This document shows positions 45,989-55,533 of a stretch of DNA of 64,000 nucleotides, one piece after another. A program made the position numbers and the translations under genes. The stretch's first letter is position 1. Each line of letters begins with the position of its first letter. The stretch is from Candidatus Latescibacterota bacterium (GTDB lineage Bacteria; JAAXHH01): contig JAJEAN010000007.1 in the NCBI GenBank assembly GCA_022822725.1, forward strand, positions 321,435 through 385,434. Reading direction: 5' to 3'. The notes under the pieces were generated by a model. That model saw only the letters and a list, made by a program, of their open reading frames with translations, made no database searches and was not told the DNA's origin.

Positions 45989-46827
45989 AGCTGAACAGGA
46001 CACATTTCGCGGTCCGGCTGATGCATGGATTCGCGGCCGTACTGCTCGTCTCCGTCGTGGCGGCCGGACTGGCCATGGGCGGCATGGAACTGTCCAGGTG
46101 GGCCAGTACTTCGCCGGCGTTCAGTCTGGACACCATCGACGTCTCGGGGAACATCGCCGTCGGCAAAGAGGAGATCATCACGGTTTCCGGCCTCGAGCGG
46201 GGACGGAACATCTGGTCGGCCGACCTCGAAGAGACCGAAAGGCGCCTTATGCTGGACCGGCGGTTCGAACGGGTCGCGTTGTCCAGGAGACCGCCCGGTA
46301 CCGTCGTCGTCCGGGTACAGGAACGGGAACCGATCGCTTTCGTGCAGCTGGACCGGCTTTACGGCGTCTCGGAACGCGGCGAGCTGATCCCCCTGACGAC
46401 CGCAAACGGACTGCCGGATCTTCCCGTGATCACCGTCGACGCTACAAGCTACCGGCATGCGCCGGACGCCGCCGAGTCGCGCGAACGCAGTTTCGAAACG
46501 CTGAGAGACGCCATGCGGGGCAGTCCGGAGATAGCCCGCGCGCTCTACCTGATGAGGGTGCTCAGAACGATGTCTCCGGGGATGTATGACGAGTTGTCCG
46601 AGATTCACGTGTCCAGTCCCGATGACCCGATCGCCTACATGGTCGAAGGCGGACTGGCCATACGGTTCGGGACGGGCAACTATCCGAGGAAGATCGAGAT
46701 GTTGAGACGGACGGTGGAAGAGCTGGAAGCCAATGCCATCCGTACCCGCCTGATCGATCTGCGGTTCAAAGACCAGGTGATCGTCCGGCCGATCGTTTCC
46801 AACCGGCCCGGGGGCGGGAGATCGTAG
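45985..46827 (+). CDS. ftsQ: Cell division protein FtsQ
   Basis: Bitopic septum assembly protein, 280 residues. One membrane helix (about residues 12-32), then a POTRA domain opening with FSLDTIDVSGNIAVGKEEI and the FtsQ region with RRPPGTVVVRVQEREPIAF and GELIPL. The start overlaps the murB stop (ATGA). Its place between murB and ftsA is standard. Confidence 0.9.
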   Translation: MKLNRTHFAVRLMHGFAAVLLVSVVAAGLAMGGMELSRWASTSPAFSLDTIDVSGNIAVGKEEIITVSGLERGRNIWSADLEETERRLMLDRRFERVALSRRPPGTVVVRVQEREPIAFVQLDRLYGVSERGELIPLTTANGLPDLPVITVDATSYRHAPDAAESRERSFETLRDAMRGSPEIARALYLMRVLRTMSPGMYDELSEIHVSSPDDPIAYMVEGGLAIRFGTGNYPRKIEMLRRTVEELEANAIRTRLIDLRFKDQVIVRPIVSNRPGGGRS

Positions 46828-46845
46828 TGGCAAAAGGAGTTGAAC

Positions 46846-48066
46846 ATGGCTCGTGAACATATCGCCGCGCTCGATCTGGGCACCACCAGAACGGTCGTGC
46901 TGATCGGCGAGATCGCAGAAGACGGCCTACGCATCCTGGGCAAGGGCGCGAGCGGGTCCCGGGGCCTCAGGCGGGGCGTCGTGGTCAACATGGACGAGGC
47001 CGCCCGTTCGGTCGGGGAGGCGCTCCGGGCCGCGGAGGAAGACGCGGGCGTAAAGGTAAACGAGGTATTCGTCGGGTTTTCCGGCGAGCACATCGAAAGC
47101 GTCAACAGCAGCGGCGCCGTGGCCATCGCGTCCGACGTCGTCCGGGGCGTGACGCGGGAAGACGTTGTCCGTGCCCGCGAAGCGGCGACAGCACTCAAGA
47201 TCCTCTCGGACCGCCAGGTCATCCACGTACTCGCACAGGACCACATCGTGGACGACCAGTGCGGGATCCTCGACCCTTGCGGCATGTCGGGCGTCCGGCT
47301 CGAAGTGCGCGTGCACATCGTAACCGGCGCGGTTACCCCGCTGCGGAACCTGCGCAACTGCATTACGCAGTCCGGCATGCAGGTCCGGGAACTCGTCCTG
47401 GATACGATCGCCACGGGCGAGTCGGCACTCACGTCCGACGAAAAGGATCTGGGCGTCGTGCTGCTCGACCTGGGCGGAGGCACGACGAACGTCGCGCTGT
47501 ACCACCACGGGAGCATACGGCATTCGGCGGTCATACCGGCCGGGGGCAACAACCTCACGAACGACATCGCGATCGGTCTCCGCACACCGCATGAGGAAGC
47601 TGAAAGGATCAAGTGCGGCTACGCGAGCGCGGTCTATGTCCGGCCGGAAAGGGACAACACCATCGAGGTACCCGGGGTCGGCGGCCGCGAGACCCGGCAG
47701 GTGACGCGGGAGGAACTGGCCTTCGTGGTAGGACCTCGGATCAAGGAGCTGCTGTTCCTCGCGCGGGAGGAAATCCGCGGCAGTGGATTCGAACACCTGG
47801 TCGGCACAGGCATCGTCATCACGGGCGGCGGTGCGCTGATGCCGGGCATCGCGAAACTGGCGGAGCAGGTCTTCGGCATGTCCGCGAAAATCGGCGGGCC
47901 GCAGGAGGTCTCCGGACTGGAAAGTGACGACTGCGCGCCTACGTACGCCACCAGCGTCGGCCTGTTGCGCTACGCCATGTACAACCTATCGGAAAAGGAG
48001 TGGCACCATGGTAAGGAAGGAGGATTGCTGGACCGTGTGATCAGCCGGATCGCGGCCCTGATGTAG
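46846..48066 (+). CDS. ftsA: Cell division protein FtsA
   Basis: Actin-like protein that anchors FtsZ to the membrane; 406 residues. AALDLGTTRTVVLIGE (phosphate 1), LDLGGGTTNVALY (phosphate 2) and GIVITGGGALMPGI (adenosine) motifs are seen. The last residues (GLLDRVISRIAALM) form the amphipathic membrane-targeting helix. AAAGGAG (46833-46839) is 6 bp before ATG 46846, which decides this start over TTG 46840. Confidence 0.95.
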   Translation: MAREHIAALDLGTTRTVVLIGEIAEDGLRILGKGASGSRGLRRGVVVNMDEAARSVGEALRAAEEDAGVKVNEVFVGFSGEHIESVNSSGAVAIASDVVRGVTREDVVRAREAATALKILSDRQVIHVLAQDHIVDDQCGILDPCGMSGVRLEVRVHIVTGAVTPLRNLRNCITQSGMQVRELVLDTIATGESALTSDEKDLGVVLLDLGGGTTNVALYHHGSIRHSAVIPAGGNNLTNDIAIGLRTPHEEAERIKCGYASAVYVRPERDNTIEVPGVGGRETRQVTREELAFVVGPRIKELLFLAREEIRGSGFEHLVGTGIVITGGGALMPGIAKLAEQVFGMSAKIGGPQEVSGLESDDCAPTYATSVGLLRYAMYNLSEKEWHHGKEGGLLDRVISRIAALM

Positions 48067-48076
48067 CACCTATCGC

Positions 48077-48088
48077 GCACAATTGTGC
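48077..48088. other. 12-bp perfect palindrome between ftsA and ftsZ
   Basis: GCACAATTGTGC lies in the 78-bp ftsA-ftsZ gap, 57 bp before the ftsZ ATG. It could be a binding site for a dimeric regulator. No such regulator is identified. Confidence 0.4.
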
Positions 48089-48144
48089 AAGAATCGAGCA
48101 AAACCGGCAGATTGCTGCCTCAAACCCACAGAAGGAGGCTGTAA

Positions 48145-49317
48145 ATGTCTACTTTCGACTTCGATGCGGAACCAGGACTGTTCGCGCGCATGAAGATCAT
48201 CGGCGTGGGCGGCGCCGGAAAGAACGCCGTCAACCACATGGTTGAAATCGGTGTCCCGGGCGTAGATTTCCTGGTCGCCAACACGGATGCGCAGGACCTG
48301 GCGGGTTCCAATGTCAAGTACAAGATACAATTGGGACACGAAATCACCCGGGGTCTCGGCGCCGGCGCGAATCCGGACGTAGGGCGCAAGGCCGCGGAGG
48401 AAAGCCGGGACGTGATCGCGGAACACCTGACCGATATCGACATGGTCTTCATCACCGCGGGCATGGGCGGCGGCACGGGTACCGGCGCCGCGCCGGTTAT
48501 CGCGCAGATCGCCAAGGAACTGGATGTCCTGGCCGTCGGCGTCGTGACCAAGCCCTTTGCCTTCGAGGGACCCAAGCGTGCGGCGAACGCCGAAACCGGG
48601 CTTTCCGCGTTGAAAGAGCACGTGGATACGGTCGTCATCATTCCCAACCAGAAACTGAAGGAAGCCGTGAGCCGCAACACATCCTTCAAAGACGCGCTCA
48701 AGGTGGCCGACGAGGTCTTGCTGCAGGCCACGCGCGGCATTTCGGACCTGGTCACCCTGCCCGGGCTGATAAATGTCGATTTCGCCGATATCCGGACGAC
48801 CATGGAAAACAAGGGCGAAGCCCTCATGGGCACCGGCGAGTCCGAGGGAGACATGCGCGCGCTGGAAGCGGCCGAACGGGCCATGAAGCACCCGCTGCTC
48901 GCGGACATGGACATAGACGGGGCCAAGGACATCCTGCTGAATATTTCGGGCGGGCAGGATATGACCCTGTTCGAAGTGGAAGAAGTGATGAACACGGTGC
49001 AGGCGGCCGCGGGACACACCAACATCATCATGGGTACGGTCCTCGACGAGAGCCTGGAGGGCAGTATCCGGGTGACGTTGATCGCCACCGGTCTGGACCA
49101 GGCGATGTCCTCGCCGGACGAAATGCTGACTCGGAACATCCTGAAGTTCCAGCCCGACCGTCCTGACGAGATCGAAACACCGGCCTTCCAACGGGTCAAG
49201 CGTAACGGTTTCGAGACCGAGGAAGTGACCGTGGGCGACCCGTCCGACGACGCGGTCGACAACAACGGGCTGGACGTGCCGACCTACATGCGCCGCCGCA
49301 GGGCATTCGGTTCGTAG
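48145..49317 (+). CDS. ftsZ: Cell division GTPase FtsZ
   Basis: Tubulin-like ring protein, 390 residues. GVGGAGKNAVNHM near the start, the tubulin signature GGGTGTGAAPV near residues 111-121 and NADEV-type helix region are normal. The C-terminal end DVPTYMRRRRAFGS is the conserved peptide that binds FtsA. AAGGAGG lies 6-7 bp before ATG 48145. It closes the dcw cluster. Confidence 0.98.
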   Translation: MSTFDFDAEPGLFARMKIIGVGGAGKNAVNHMVEIGVPGVDFLVANTDAQDLAGSNVKYKIQLGHEITRGLGAGANPDVGRKAAEESRDVIAEHLTDIDMVFITAGMGGGTGTGAAPVIAQIAKELDVLAVGVVTKPFAFEGPKRAANAETGLSALKEHVDTVVIIPNQKLKEAVSRNTSFKDALKVADEVLLQATRGISDLVTLPGLINVDFADIRTTMENKGEALMGTGESEGDMRALEAAERAMKHPLLADMDIDGAKDILLNISGGQDMTLFEVEEVMNTVQAAAGHTNIIMGTVLDESLEGSIRVTLIATGLDQAMSSPDEMLTRNILKFQPDRPDEIETPAFQRVKRNGFETEEVTVGDPSDDAVDNNGLDVPTYMRRRRAFGS

Positions 49318-49320
49318 TAT

Positions 49321-49355
49321 CCGGGATCATCCCACGCCCGAACGGGTGATCCGGG
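49321..49355 (+). terminator. Hairpin after ftsZ, possible terminator
   Basis: GGATCA (49324-49329) pairs with TGATCC (49347-49352), with an inner CCC/GGG pair; outer bases are partly paired. No T-run follows, so an intrinsic terminator is doubtful. Confidence 0.3.
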
Positions 49356-49380
49356 CACAGGTCATACCGGCCAAATTCGA

Positions 49381-49409
49381 TTGACAGGCCAACGGCGGGA
49401 CGGTATTTT
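49381..49409 (+). promoter_or_regulatory. Sigma-70-type promoter for valS
   Basis: TTGACA (49381-49386), 17-bp spacer, TATTTT (49404-49409). It leaves an untranslated leader of about 140 bases before valS. Confidence 0.7.
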
Positions 49410-49444
49410 GAGGCTGGCGTTTTCGCGGTGCTGGTTTCTATATA

Positions 49445-49460
49445 CCATCCCGTCGGATGG
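49445..49460 (+). other. Hairpin in the valS leader
   Basis: CCATCC-CGTC-GGATGG, a perfect 6-bp stem with a 4-base loop, followed by the direct repeat CCGGTCT-CCGGTCT. The leader shows no T-box or other riboswitch consensus that I recognise. Confidence 0.4.
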
Positions 49461-49555
49461 CGTAGTCTTACCTGTCCGGTCTCCGGTCTGATTACGGTCA
49501 TTCCATACCCTGTTCTATTCTGCAAATTCCGGTACGTCAGGGAGAAACATCCGAT

Positions 49556-52225
49556 ATGGCCGAGGGATTGCCCCCTCAGTACGACCCCGGAACCGTTGAA
49601 CGGAAGTGGTACGCTTTCTGGGAGGAGAACCAGTTCTTCCACGCCGATCCGGCTTCCGGCAAGCCCCCCTATTCCATCGTCATTCCCCCACCCAACATCA
49701 CCGGCATACTCCACCTCGGCCACGTACTGAACAACACGATCCAGGACGTGCTCATCCGGTTCAAGCGCATGCAGGGTTTCGAGACCCTCTGGATGCCGGG
49801 AACCGATCACGCCGGTATCGCCACCCACGTGGTCGTGGAACGGATGCTCGCGAAACAGGGCATCGACCGGGAGGAAATCGGCCGCGAGCGATTCGTGGAA
49901 GAGGTGTGGAAGTGGCGCGAGCAGTATGGCGGCACAATCGTCCGCCAGTTGAAGGAACTGGGCTGTTCCTGTGACTGGCGGCGCGAGCGTTTCACCATGG
50001 ACGAGGGACTTTCCAGGGCGGTGATCACGGTATTCATCGCGCTTTTCGAAAAGAAGATGATCTACCGGGGCAATCGCATCATCAACTGGTGCCCCCGCTG
50101 CGATACGGCCCTGTCCAACGAAGAGGCCGTGCCCCGGGACGAGCAGGGATCGCTGTGGCGGATCCGGTATCCCCTGGCAGACGGCACGGGAGGGATCAGC
50201 ATCGCCACGACGAGACCGGAGACCATGCTCGGCGACGTGGCGGTTGCCGTCCACCCGGAAGACGAGCGTCACGCGCACCTGGTCGGCAAGCAGGTCGTCC
50301 TGCCGCTGACGGACCGGACCATCCCGGTCATCGCGGACGCGGAACTGGTTGACCGGGCATTCGGCACGGGCGCCGTCAAGGTGACGCCGGCCCATGATTT
50401 CAACGATTTCATCCTCGGCAACAAGCACGATCTGCCCCGGATCGTGATCATGGACGAGCATGGCGCGATGAACGAGGCCGCCGGTCCCGCCTACCGGGGA
50501 TTGGACCGGTTCGACTGCCGCCGCAAGATCGTGAAGGACCTCGAAGAGCTCGGCCTCCTCGAAGGGATCGAAACGCATCTCCACGCCGTCCGCCACTGCC
50601 AGCGTTGCGATTCGGTCCTTGAGCCCCGGCTTTCCCGCCAGTGGTTCCTGAAGACCCGGCCGCTTGCCCGGCGTCTCCTGCGCGCCCTGGATGAGGACCG
50701 GTTGCCGGGCTTTACGCCGGAGCACTGGGAGAAGACGTACCGCCACTGGCTCGAAAACATCGAGGACTGGTGTCTGTCCCGCCAGCTGTGGTGGGGGCAC
50801 CGCATTCCGGTGTGGTACTGTGCGTCCTGCGGATGCGCGCACGCGGGCACCGAAGCGCCCGGGCGGTGCAGCCGTTGCGGCCACGGCGTACTGCACCAGG
50901 ACGAAGACGTGCTCGATACCTGGTTTTCTTCGGCCCTGTGGCCCTTTTCGACCATGGGCTGGCCGGAACGCACGGCTGAGCTCGGGACTTTCTATCCCAC
51001 CTCCACGCTGGTCACCGGCCACGATATCCTGTTCTTCTGGGTCGTGCGCATGATGATGATGGGCTATGAATTCATGGACGACCGGCCCTTCGACGACGTC
51101 TATCTCACGAGCCTGGTACGCGATATCAAGGGTCGCAAGCTGAGCAAATCGCTGGGTAATTCGCCCGATCCCCTGGAAGTCATGGATACCTACGGCGCCG
51201 ACGCGCTGAGGTACGCCATGATGCTGATCGCGCCGCACGGGCAGGACCTGCTGTATTCCAACGAGCAGGTTGAAGTGGGGCGCAATTTCGCGAACAAAAT
51301 GTGGAATGCCGCCCGGTTTGTGCTCATGCATCAGAAGCCGCCGGAGTCCGGTTTCGCGGCCTCCGGGAACCTCTGGGACCGCTGGATCCTGTCCCGGCTG
51401 GACCGGACCGTTGAGCAGGCGACCCGGTCCCTGGAACAGTATGCCTTCCACGAGACGGCGCTGTTGCTTTACGACTTCTTCTGGCACGACTACTGCGACT
51501 GGTATCTCGAAGCGATCAAGCAACGGCTTTACGACGAGACGGACGTCGCATCAGCGGATCACGCGCGGCGCACGGCGCTGCTTGTGCTCGAACAGACGCT
51601 CCGCCTGTTTCATCCGTTCATGCCCTTCATCACCGAGGAAATCTGGCAGCAGCTGAGACCCTACCTCGATGATCGTGACGCGGAACCGGCGGGCATCGTC
51701 GTCGCACCCTGGCCCGATTCGCGTCCGGACCGGGTTCGCGCGGATGCCGAAAGGGACATTCGTTACGTCCAGGAACTGGTCGGGGCCATCCGGGGCATAC
51801 GCGCCGACTTCAGAATCCATCCTACCCAGGAGATGGCGGTGCTCTGCCGGGTCGCGGACCCCCGCCTGATCGAAGTACTCTCCGGTCAGGCACAGGCCGT
51901 CCAGTCGCTCGCCCGATGCACGCTGGCCTTCGTCGACGGCGACGAGACCCGCCCCGCCGGCAGCGCATCCGGCGTGTTGCGGGACATGGAATTCTACATA
52001 CCACTCAGCGGACTGATCGACCTGGAGATCGAAACGGAACGCCTTTCCAGGGAACGTGCCCGGGTCGAGCAGGAGCTGGAAAAAGTCCGCAAGCGCCTGG
52101 CGAACGGCCAGTTCGTACAAAAAGCGCCCGCGGAAGTCGTCGAGAAAGAAAAAGACAAGCAGAACAACTACGAGGACATGATCGGCCGGTTGAATCGGAA
52201 TCTCGAAATGATTTGTGCAGGATGA
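49556..52225 (+). CDS. valS: Valyl-tRNA synthetase
   Basis: Class I synthetase of 889 residues. The HIGH motif is HLGH in PPPNITGILHLGHVL near residue 53, the KMSKS motif is KLSKS near 528, and the editing domain has TTRPETMLGD and TPAHDFND. A coiled-coil tail (ERLSRERARVEQELEKV) ends it, as usual for ValRS. It has its own promoter, and its TGA overlaps the next gene's ATG. Confidence 0.97.
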   Translation: MAEGLPPQYDPGTVERKWYAFWEENQFFHADPASGKPPYSIVIPPPNITGILHLGHVLNNTIQDVLIRFKRMQGFETLWMPGTDHAGIATHVVVERMLAKQGIDREEIGRERFVEEVWKWREQYGGTIVRQLKELGCSCDWRRERFTMDEGLSRAVITVFIALFEKKMIYRGNRIINWCPRCDTALSNEEAVPRDEQGSLWRIRYPLADGTGGISIATTRPETMLGDVAVAVHPEDERHAHLVGKQVVLPLTDRTIPVIADAELVDRAFGTGAVKVTPAHDFNDFILGNKHDLPRIVIMDEHGAMNEAAGPAYRGLDRFDCRRKIVKDLEELGLLEGIETHLHAVRHCQRCDSVLEPRLSRQWFLKTRPLARRLLRALDEDRLPGFTPEHWEKTYRHWLENIEDWCLSRQLWWGHRIPVWYCASCGCAHAGTEAPGRCSRCGHGVLHQDEDVLDTWFSSALWPFSTMGWPERTAELGTFYPTSTLVTGHDILFFWVVRMMMMGYEFMDDRPFDDVYLTSLVRDIKGRKLSKSLGNSPDPLEVMDTYGADALRYAMMLIAPHGQDLLYSNEQVEVGRNFANKMWNAARFVLMHQKPPESGFAASGNLWDRWILSRLDRTVEQATRSLEQYAFHETALLLYDFFWHDYCDWYLEAIKQRLYDETDVASADHARRTALLVLEQTLRLFHPFMPFITEEIWQQLRPYLDDRDAEPAGIVVAPWPDSRPDRVRADAERDIRYVQELVGAIRGIRADFRIHPTQEMAVLCRVADPRLIEVLSGQAQAVQSLARCTLAFVDGDETRPAGSASGVLRDMEFYIPLSGLIDLEIETERLSRERARVEQELEKVRKRLANGQFVQKAPAEVVEKEKDKQNNYEDMIGRLNRNLEMICAG

Positions 52226-53076
52226 GCGTCGAGTGCTATATTGATCTGCACGCCCACAGCGACTGCTCCGACGGCGTCGATACCCCGGAAGAACTCGTGT
52301 CGAAGGCCCGCGCGGCGGGCCTGTGCGCTCTGGCGATTACGGACCACGACGCCGTCGACGGCGTGGAACGGGCCCGTAGCGAGTCGGCCAGCGAGTCGGC
52401 CCGTAGCGAGTCGGCCCGGGACCTGGAGATCGTACCCGGTGTGGAACTCAGTGCACGGGAAGGCGATTCCGACGTGCACATCCTGGGTTACTTCTTCGAC
52501 CCCGGCAACAGGTCGTTGCTTTCCTATCTGGAAACCTTCAGGTCGCAGCGGTTGCACCGGGCGAAGGGCATAGTCCGGAAGTTGAACGACCTGGGCGTAC
52601 CGCTCGAACTGGAATCGGTACTCGCCCATGCGCAGGGTGGAAAGACCAGCGTCGGCCGACCGCATATCGCCCGGGCGCTGGTGGAGAGCAATCAGGCCGA
52701 CTCGATCCAGGACGCCTTTACACGGTACCTGGGGAATCACGCACCCGCGTACATGCCCAAGGTGTTTTTCGCCGTCGAGGATGCGATTCAGGTGATCCAC
52801 GAAGCCGGCGGCGCGGCCGTGCTGGCCCATCCGGGGTCCCTCAGGCGGGACGAATTGATTCCCGGTTTCGTAAAATCGGGTCTGGACGGCCTGGAGGTCA
52901 TCCATCCGGACCACTCCGGGACGGCCCGCCGGTACTACGGGCAACTGGCCGCGAAGTACGGACTGGCTGCAACCGGCGGATCGGATTATCACGGACCACG
53001 GCCCGACCGATGCGGCCTTGGCGGCATGAAGGTACCTCTGCATCATCTGACCGATCTGAAACGGAAACTTGCTTGA
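52222..53076 (+). CDS. PHP-domain phosphoesterase (RNase AM / nucleoside 3',5'-bisphosphate phosphatase type)
   Basis: Metal-dependent PHP hydrolase, 284 residues. Metal ligands appear in DLHAHSDCSDG, ITDHDAVDG, VPGVELS, the VHILGY strand, AHPGS and GGSDYHG. The layout matches YciV/TrpH proteins, which degrade nucleoside bisphosphates or trim RNA 5' ends; the exact substrate is inferred. A repeated SESAR peptide (about residues 50-65) comes from a 12-15-bp DNA repeat. ATG 52222 overlaps the valS stop (ATGA), so the two are coupled. Confidence 0.85.
   Translation: MSVECYIDLHAHSDCSDGVDTPEELVSKARAAGLCALAITDHDAVDGVERARSESASESARSESARDLEIVPGVELSAREGDSDVHILGYFFDPGNRSLLSYLETFRSQRLHRAKGIVRKLNDLGVPLELESVLAHAQGGKTSVGRPHIARALVESNQADSIQDAFTRYLGNHAPAYMPKVFFAVEDAIQVIHEAGGAAVLAHPGSLRRDELIPGFVKSGLDGLEVIHPDHSGTARRYYGQLAAKYGLAATGGSDYHGPRPDRCGLGGMKVPLHHLTDLKRKLA
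52375..52419 (+). repeat. Short tandem repeat in the PHP gene
   Basis: Three copies of AGCGAGTCGGCC, two of them preceded by CGT, encode Ser-Glu-Ser-Ala(-Arg) repeats in a surface loop of the PHP protein. Confidence 0.8.
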
Positions 53077-53140
53077 TCTGATATGAAGTCGAATGGCGCG
53101 CGGTCGTTCGGTATTTCTGCAGGACTCAAGGAGACGAAAA

Positions 53141-54175
53141 ATGCGTTTTACCCTGCCGGATTTCTTTTCCAATGATATCGGCATCGATCTGGGTACGGCC
53201 AATACGCTCGTTTACGTGCGCGGCAGAGGTATCGTCATCAACGAACCTTCCGTCGTGGCGGTCAATACGAAGACCGGCAAAGTCGTTGCCGTTGGCGCGG
53301 AGGCCAAGGTCATGCTCGGCAGGGAACCACCCGATCTCAAGGCGCACCGGCCGTTGCGCGACGGCGTGATCGCCGACTTCGAGTATACGGAAGCCATGAT
53401 TCGGTATTTCATCCGCAAGGTGCTCAAGAACTCGTTCTTCATCCGGCCGCGCGTCGTGGCGTGTATCCCATCGGGCGTGACCGACGTCGAGATGAGGGCG
53501 GTCCGGGATTCAGCGGAGCGGGCCGGCGCCAAAGAGGTGATGTTGATTTCCGAACCCATGGCGGCCGCCATCGGCTGTTCCCTGCCCGTGGAAGAACCGG
53601 TGGGGAGCATGATCATCGACATCGGCGGCGGAACCTCGGAGATCGCCGTGATCTCGCTCGGCGGTATCGTGACGGCAAAGTCGGTACGCATCGGCGGCGA
53701 TGAAATGGACGAGGCCATCATCAACCATATGAAGAACGACTGCAACCTTCAAATCGGTTTCAACATGGCCGAACAGATCAAGTGGAAACTCGGTTCGGCC
53801 TATCCCGTGTTCGACAGGGAACTGGAAATGACGGTAAAGGGACTCGACCTGATCGACCGGATTCCACGTTCGGTCGTGGTCGATTCCCTGGCGATCCGCA
53901 GGGTACTTTCGCAACCGCTCGACGGCGTGATCATGGCGGTGAGGCAAACCCTGGAATTGACGCCGGCGGAACTCGCGGCCGATATCATCGACCGCGGGAT
54001 CATCATCAGCGGCGGCGGGTCCCGGCTGCCTGGCCTGGACAGGCAAATCACGAAGGAGACGAAGCTGCCGGTAAGGCTCGACGACGAGCCCATGACCTCG
54101 GTGGTCCGGGGAGCGGGGAAGATCATAGAGAACTTCGCCGCCTACGAGACGATGCTGAGCGTCCTGAAAGACTAG
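53141..54175 (+). CDS. mreB: Rod-shape-determining protein MreB
   Basis: Actin-like filament protein that guides side-wall synthesis; 344 residues. GIDLGTANTLVYV, IDIGGGTSEIAVI and GIIISGGGSRLPG are the actin-fold nucleotide motifs. ATG 53141 follows AAGGAG (53128-53133) by 7 bp. It starts the mreBCD-mrdA-rodA block, so the cell is probably rod-shaped. Confidence 0.97.
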   Translation: MRFTLPDFFSNDIGIDLGTANTLVYVRGRGIVINEPSVVAVNTKTGKVVAVGAEAKVMLGREPPDLKAHRPLRDGVIADFEYTEAMIRYFIRKVLKNSFFIRPRVVACIPSGVTDVEMRAVRDSAERAGAKEVMLISEPMAAAIGCSLPVEEPVGSMIIDIGGGTSEIAVISLGGIVTAKSVRIGGDEMDEAIINHMKNDCNLQIGFNMAEQIKWKLGSAYPVFDRELEMTVKGLDLIDRIPRSVVVDSLAIRRVLSQPLDGVIMAVRQTLELTPAELAADIIDRGIIISGGGSRLPGLDRQITKETKLPVRLDDEPMTSVVRGAGKIIENFAAYETMLSVLKD

Positions 54176-54176
54176 C

Positions 54177-54992
54177 ATGTTCCGGTTCTTCTACATTCTG
54201 TATTACAATCGCCAGTCCACCGCTTTCGTCCTCGCCATGGGCATTTCGATCCTGCTTCTGACGGCAGCCCCGCAGCGGCAGGTCGGAATCACGCGTATCG
54301 TCTGGCTTACGGTACTGACGCCGTTCCAGGAAGCGTTCGCCTTCATACCTTCCTACTTCAATCTCAAATCCGAAAACCAGCTTCTGCGCCAGAAACTCGT
54401 CCAGATGCAGCTGCAGGCGGCCGACCTCGCGGAGCGCAGATTCGAAAACGTGCGGCTGCGCGAACTGCTCAGCCTGAAGGAGAAAAACAGGTACACCTAT
54501 GTGCCCGCCGAAGTCATTGGCTGGAACACGGACCAGAGACTGAACACCATCGTCATCGATGTCGGCCGTTCGGAGCAGATCCGGAAATACATGGCCGTTG
54601 TCAGGGAAGACGGCGTCCTCGGAAGAATCATCGAAGTCGGCCTGACGTCGTCCTACGTCCAGCTGCTGACCGACAGGAACAGCCGTATCAGCGGGCTGGT
54701 CCAGCGAAGCCGGGACCAGGGGATCATCCGGTACGTGAATGACGCATTGTACATGCAGTTGCCCCTTCGGGCCGATGTCCGCATAGGCGACCGCGTGGTG
54801 ACGTCCGGCCTGGGGGAGACCTTTCCTTCCGGATTGCCTGTGGGCAGCATCGACAGGATCGGGCTGGACAGCCGGAACCTGTTCAAACAGGTTTCGATTA
54901 CGCCCGCGGTGGATCTGAATCGCCTTGAGGAGGTGTTCGTGATCGCGGGTGAAGACAAGCCTGCCGCGGTAGATTCGCTTCTGGCCCAGTGA
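54177..54992 (+). CDS. mreC: Rod-shape-determining protein MreC
   Basis: Bitopic elongasome scaffold that activates PBP2; 271 residues. One N-terminal helix (about residues 15-32), a coiled coil (about 64-100, SENQLLRQKLVQMQ), then the paired beta domains with GVLGRIIEVG, VQLLTDRNSRISG and GDRVVTSGLGETFPSGLPVG. It starts one base after the mreB stop. Confidence 0.94.
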   Translation: MFRFFYILYYNRQSTAFVLAMGISILLLTAAPQRQVGITRIVWLTVLTPFQEAFAFIPSYFNLKSENQLLRQKLVQMQLQAADLAERRFENVRLRELLSLKEKNRYTYVPAEVIGWNTDQRLNTIVIDVGRSEQIRKYMAVVREDGVLGRIIEVGLTSSYVQLLTDRNSRISGLVQRSRDQGIIRYVNDALYMQLPLRADVRIGDRVVTSGLGETFPSGLPVGSIDRIGLDSRNLFKQVSITPAVDLNRLEEVFVIAGEDKPAAVDSLLAQ

Positions 54993-55032
54993 CTTCGGCA
55001 AATCCAGGCCGGTTACATGACCCGGTTTTCCC

Positions 55033-55533
55033 ATGCGCCTAAAACACGTAATCCTGCTGTTCCTGGCGTTTGTTGTCGACAGCACCTGGGGACACGAGAT
55101 CGCCATTCGGGGAATCCGGCCCGATTTCGTTTTGATCATGCTGATCTACGGCGCGATGGGATCGGGGGCATTCGCGGGGACCGTCCTGGGTTTCAGCGTA
55201 GGGCTGTTGGAGGATTTCAACGGTTCTCCCGAGAATCTGGGACTCAACGCCATGTGCAATACGCTGGTCGCATACGGCGTGGGCGTTGCCGGAAACACGC
55301 TCTACAGGGACAGCCTGTCCACCCTGCTGCTCACGCTGCTGACCGCCAGCATCGTCCATTCCGCCGTTTACTGGTTGGTGTTTACCCGGTTCCAGCCGGC
55401 CGAATCGGTTTACCTGCTGGCTACGGTTTCGTTGCCCACGATACTCTACACGATTACCGTGGCGCTTTTTTTAATCATCGTATTGACCTTTCGACAGGGA
55501 CAGATCGATGTCCGTTGGCTTTTCCCAGAATGA
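55033..55533 (+). CDS. mreD: Rod-shape-determining protein MreD
   Basis: Small multi-helix membrane protein of the elongasome, 166 residues with about five hydrophobic helices. RPDFVLIMLIYGAMG and GFSVGLLEDFNGSPENLGLNA resemble the family core. It overlaps mrdA by 26 bp. The family is poorly conserved, so position supports the call. Confidence 0.88.
   Translation: MRLKHVILLFLAFVVDSTWGHEIAIRGIRPDFVLIMLIYGAMGSGAFAGTVLGFSVGLLEDFNGSPENLGLNAMCNTLVAYGVGVAGNTLYRDSLSTLLLTLLTASIVHSAVYWLVFTRFQPAESVYLLATVSLPTILYTITVALFLIIVLTFRQGQIDVRWLFPE

Noticed and set aside
49410-49555. T-box riboswitch in the valS leader
   Set aside because: No T-box consensus or specifier stem could be found; only a short hairpin and a direct repeat are seen.
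49196-51523. A 775-codon minus-strand open frame
   Set aside because: Shadow of the end of ftsZ and of valS; no family match and no ribosome site.
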